This document shows positions 63,709-64,000 of a stretch of DNA of 64,000 nt, piece after piece (positions within the stretch are counted from its first letter, which is position 1; every line of letters begins with the position of its first letter). Under the pieces are notes generated by a model, which worked only from the letters and a program-made list of their open reading frames with translations, was not told the DNA's origin and made no database searches. The position numbers and the translations under genes are program-made. The DNA lies in the NCBI RefSeq assembly GCF_002925845.1, contig NZ_PDNI01000071.1, forward strand, positions 124,001-188,000. Direction: 5' to 3'. This stretch comes from Roseovarius nitratireducens (GTDB lineage Bacteria; Pseudomonadota; Alphaproteobacteria; Rhodobacterales; Rhodobacteraceae).

Positions 63709-64000
63709 TCAGCGATACCCGCCGTCAGGTTCCGGCAGATCGAAACACAGCGTGAGTCGGTTGGTGTCGACCTCGCGCGCGTAGTGCACGTCGCGCGTCA
63801 GGCTGTGGATCAGAAACCAGCCAAATCCACCCTCGGGAAGCGCATCCGCGCCAGCGCCCATATCCGGCAGGCGGCCTGCGGGCAGGTGCGACGCTGGCAG
63901 CGCCGCGCCCTGATCGCTCAGCGTGCAAGTGAGGCTGTCGGGGGCGAGCACGGCGTGCAGGCCGATCTCGCCTGCACCCGCACCGGTATAGGCATGTTCC
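63709..64000 (-). CDS. Anti-sigma/RsbW-like ATP-binding protein, 5' end beyond window
   Basis: This frame enters from the right edge and stops at 63709; 97 codons are visible. The piece starts EHAYTGAGAGEIGLHAVLAP, the end of the N-box of the HATPase fold. It continues with a G-box-like GGFGWFLIHSLTRDVHYARE and NRLTLCFDLPEPDGGYR. This pattern is that of RsbW/SpoIIAB serine kinases, which bind sigma factors or anti-anti-sigma proteins. Any partner genes lie outside the window. Confidence 0.75.
   Translation of the reverse strand, partial: EHAYTGAGAGEIGLHAVLAPDSLTCTLSDQGAALPASHLPAGRLPDMGAGADALPEGGFGWFLIHSLTRDVHYAREVDTNRLTLCFDLPEPDGGYR

Overview
The window is a high-GC chromosomal segment from an alphaproteobacterium, most likely a Rhodobacterales (Roseobacter/Paracoccaceae) organism. 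The main reasons are the ethylmalonyl-CoA pathway pair ccr/ecm, a photosynthesis-type bchP-idi junction, a CIRCE-controlled groESL, a manganese-dependent inorganic pyrophosphatase, and typical Rhodobacterales neighbourhoods (rsmI-yraN-gshB, ftsK-lolA, purH-lspA-DUF3035 lipoprotein-M16-M16). Genes are dense, with many 4-base ATGA stop/start overlaps. No rRNA, tRNA, CRISPR array, prophage or intact insertion sequence was seen.

Layout. 1-2616 (minus): end-truncated DnaJ/TerB-like gene, VOC protein plus GNAT acetyltransferase, and an inositol monophosphatase. 2737-3647 (plus): a decayed bchP (geranylgeranyl reductase) relic coupled to an intact idi. 3816-7825 (plus): gpmI, an envC-like gene and ctpA. 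8042-10364: an orphan Phd-like antitoxin, then a lower-GC insert carrying one 608-residue KAP-type P-loop NTPase, bordered by a dispersed repeat. 10517-14480 (minus): glnD and an LppC/LpoA-like lipoprotein. 14564-17805 (plus): rsmI, yraN, gshB and an alpha/beta hydrolase. 17792-21607 (minus): comM/yifB, a Na/Ca antiporter, a truncated DgoK-like protein and a DUF442 protein. 21740-22969 (plus): dapB and a small periplasmic protein.

22976-30980 (minus) is one eight-gene unit: class III aminotransferase, polytopic membrane protein, periplasmic binding protein, lipoprotein with a possible Cys-His-Asp triad, then LivH, LivM, LivG and LivF. It looks like an uptake-plus-catabolism system for an unknown amino compound and is the best candidate here for an undescribed system. 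31163-34256 holds an epimerase-like gene and groEL/groES, with terminator, leader palindrome, CIRCE and promoter all visible. 34358-37548 holds exoD, a DUF5765 membrane protein in repeat-bearing lower-GC DNA, and ppaC.

37654-42722 is the ethylmalonyl-CoA module: ccr and a PlsB-like acyltransferase on the minus strand, ecm divergent on the plus strand. 42750-50863 carries a DUF4168 protein, GNAT, sdhAF4, rsmB, an apparently acquired SAM methyltransferase, a heparinase II/III-like protein, purH, lspA and a DUF3035 lipoprotein. 50933-64000 carries a paired M16 peptidase operon, an RTX-tailed glycosidase-like protein, an aminotransferase, ftsK, lolA, an SLT lipoprotein, hspQ, a gamma-glutamyltransferase and the end of an RsbW-like kinase.

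Most functions are housekeeping: envelope maintenance, nitrogen sensing, translation factors and C2/C4 carbon assimilation. All identifications come from reading motifs and remembered families; no database search was run.
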